Positions 5,666-6,602 of a stretch of DNA of 6,602 bases are shown here, piece after piece (within the stretch, counting starts at the first letter, position 1; every line of letters starts with the position of its first letter). The DNA lies in the NCBI GenBank assembly GCA_030615435.1, contig JAUWZH010000150.1, positions 1 through 6,602 on the forward strand. Reading direction: 5' to 3'. The position numbers were made by a program, and so were the translations under genes. This DNA is from Candidatus Brocadiaceae bacterium. GTDB taxonomy: Bacteria > Planctomycetota > Brocadiia > SM23-32. Below the pieces are notes generated by a model. That model saw only the letters and a list, made by a program, of their open reading frames with translations, was not told the DNA's origin and searched no databases.

Positions 5666-5987
5666 CGACGTGGGCACGCGCACGAGCCTGGTTTATCCCG
5701 AGGTAGACCACCCGGCAGACACGAACTGCCGGACGCTGTCTTTGACATATGATGAGCTCCAGAGGCTCACGGCCATCACCGAGGGCGGGGATACCATTGC
5801 GGACTATGACTATAAAGGGCTATACCTACAGGACCGAGGCAAAGTGGGATCAGGAGTAGGACGGGGAGGCCAGACCGACTGCTGCGAGCCGAGGGAGTTC
5901 TTCCATGCTTTTGCAACAAAGGCGAACATCAGCAGAAAGTTGTTTACTCGACGGGTTCAAGGCGTCGAACCGTTTTGGGTGGAGTAA
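5649..5987 (+). pseudogene. Rhs/YD-repeat protein remnant
   Basis: Rhs proteins are very large polymorphic toxins or wall-associated proteins built from tyrosine-aspartate repeats. This 112-codon frame contains one recognisable piece. GTRTSLVYP (residues 9-17) resembles the common G-N-R-T-S-L-x-Y-P segment, and residues 34-57 form a near-consensus YD repeat, YDELQRLTAIT...YDYKG. After about residue 63 (position 5837) the resemblance stops and the last 50 residues look unrelated. Upstream the frame is closed by TAA at 5613. Full Rhs proteins exceed 1000 residues, so this is a fragment. The ATG at 5649 overlaps the end of the preceding gene and has no convincing ribosome binding site. Alternatively it is a displaced Rhs tip (orphan module) with a short unique C terminus, but 50 residues is small for a toxin domain. 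Translation is uncertain. Confidence 0.7.
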
Positions 5988-6122
5988 TGGCGAGGGGAAT
6001 GCACTGGTGGATGATTGACCGGTTCATCGGTTGCTCATCTGCTCAATGGCTCTGATGCCGTCTGCAAGTCAGTGCTCTGACGCTGGGGAATTGGTCGAAC
6101 CTCTGAAGGGAAGGGATGCTGA

Positions 6123-6602
6123 ATGGAATCGGGACACTCGCGAGTTGTCCGAAAAGTGGCAAGGCCGCTTGGCGTTATGTTTGGTGCTCTCACAGGATGG
6201 CTGCCTGGCTTGGCAGGGCCCGGGGTGCTTCAGTTGCACGCTGAGCAGTACGGGCTGCAGGGGCCTCCAGGCCCAATGATTCTTGGCTCGGCAATTGCGT
6301 TTTCTCTGGCTGGTGGGTTATGCGGCTTTTTTGTTTTCGGTAAGGGGAGGCGGCGCTGGTGGGCAGCGCTCTACTTGGCGCTCACCACTGCATGCACGGT
6401 GTTCTTGCTTGTCAACTACGTCTTTGGGATGGCTATCGTCGAGCGCCTTGTTTTGGATAGTCGTCTCGGTCCGTTGGTGCAGGAAACGGAGGGACTCGAC
6501 ACTCGGCCGACGCCGTTGCTGGTGGAACCGGTTGCGGCTGAAGAGCACGTGCTTGTCGAAGACCTTCTCTTGGGCCTTCCTATGGGTGTGACAGCCGATG
6601 CC
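6123..6602 (+). CDS. Multi-span membrane protein, unknown, 3' end cut by window edge
   Basis: From the ATG at 6123 a frame stays open for 160 codons to the right edge. It starts MESGHSRVVRKVARPLGV and has three likely membrane helices, at about residues 16-34, 52-72 and 80-103, with the basic loop GKGRRRWW between the second and third, as expected for a cytoplasmic loop. After them comes a more acidic segment rich in Val, Leu, Glu and Pro (about 104-160), perhaps the start of a soluble domain. AAGGGA (6111-6116) gives a good ribosome binding site, with 7 bases between GGG and the ATG. I recognise no family. It lies 135 bases after the Rhs remnant on the same strand. Two other open frames overlap it on the plus strand, but they lack its regular hydrophobic pattern and are probably chance. 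The missing C-terminal part may decide its function. Confidence 0.68.
   Translation, partial: MESGHSRVVRKVARPLGVMFGALTGWLPGLAGPGVLQLHAEQYGLQGPPGPMILGSAIAFSLAGGLCGFFVFGKGRRRWWAALYLALTTACTVFLLVNYVFGMAIVERLVLDSRLGPLVQETEGLDTRPTPLLVEPVAAEEHVLVEDLLLGLPMGVTADA

Noticed and set aside
6015..6043. TTGACC with a downstream hexamer as a promoter for the gene at 6123
   Set aside because: The -35 box is good, but at 16 to 18 bases spacing the -10 candidates match consensus at three positions or fewer.
6068..6081. GTCAG-TGCT-CTGAC inverted repeat as a terminator or operator
   Set aside because: It has only five pairs and no T-run; such short repeats are expected by chance.
1..6602. tRNA, rRNA, CRISPR array, insertion sequence or attachment site
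   Set aside because: No cloverleaf, repeat-spacer pattern, transposase motif or flanking direct repeat was seen on either strand by reading.

Overview
The window reads as bacterial chromosome of high GC content. It carries a bS18 ribosomal protein gene, a DapA-family aldolase, a sigma-54 activator and recognisable sigma-70 type promoters. The organism cannot be fixed from the sequence alone. The mix of a long-tailed DapA, a stand-alone rpsR and Rhs debris would suit Planctomycetota or a related PVC-type lineage, but this is only a guess.

Left two thirds (1-4406, minus strand). Reading leftwards from the divergent region at about 4.4 kb, the order is: a sigma-54-dependent activator with an eroded receiver domain (2857-4311), rpsR (2476-2727), dapA (1210-2253) and a phosphomannomutase/phosphoglucomutase that runs off the left edge (1-1042). 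The first three each have their own promoter with good -35/-10 boxes (spacers 18, 17 and 17), and rpsR ends in a strong intrinsic terminator. They are therefore mostly separate transcription units that share a direction. The mutase has no visible promoter and probably follows dapA on the same transcript. The genes cover translation, lysine/diaminopimelate synthesis and sugar-phosphate supply for surface polysaccharide; no single pathway links them.

Divergent region (4312-4825). It holds the activator promoter, a candidate rightward promoter and a poorly supported 50-codon ORF with a Shine-Dalgarno sequence. Nothing here is recognisable as a known family.

Right third (4826-6602, plus strand). 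The composition falls towards 50% GC and the coding strand switches. The region holds a 279-residue protein with one membrane anchor and no recognised family, a decayed Rhs/YD-repeat fragment that starts inside the last codons of that gene, and the first 160 residues of a multi-span membrane protein leaving the right edge. This looks like an accessory island with Rhs remnants, possibly the edge of an Rhs or orphan-cassette locus. I see no complete new system; the most promising leads are the Rhs junction with its two unknown membrane genes, and the activator whose receiver has lost its phosphorylation residues.
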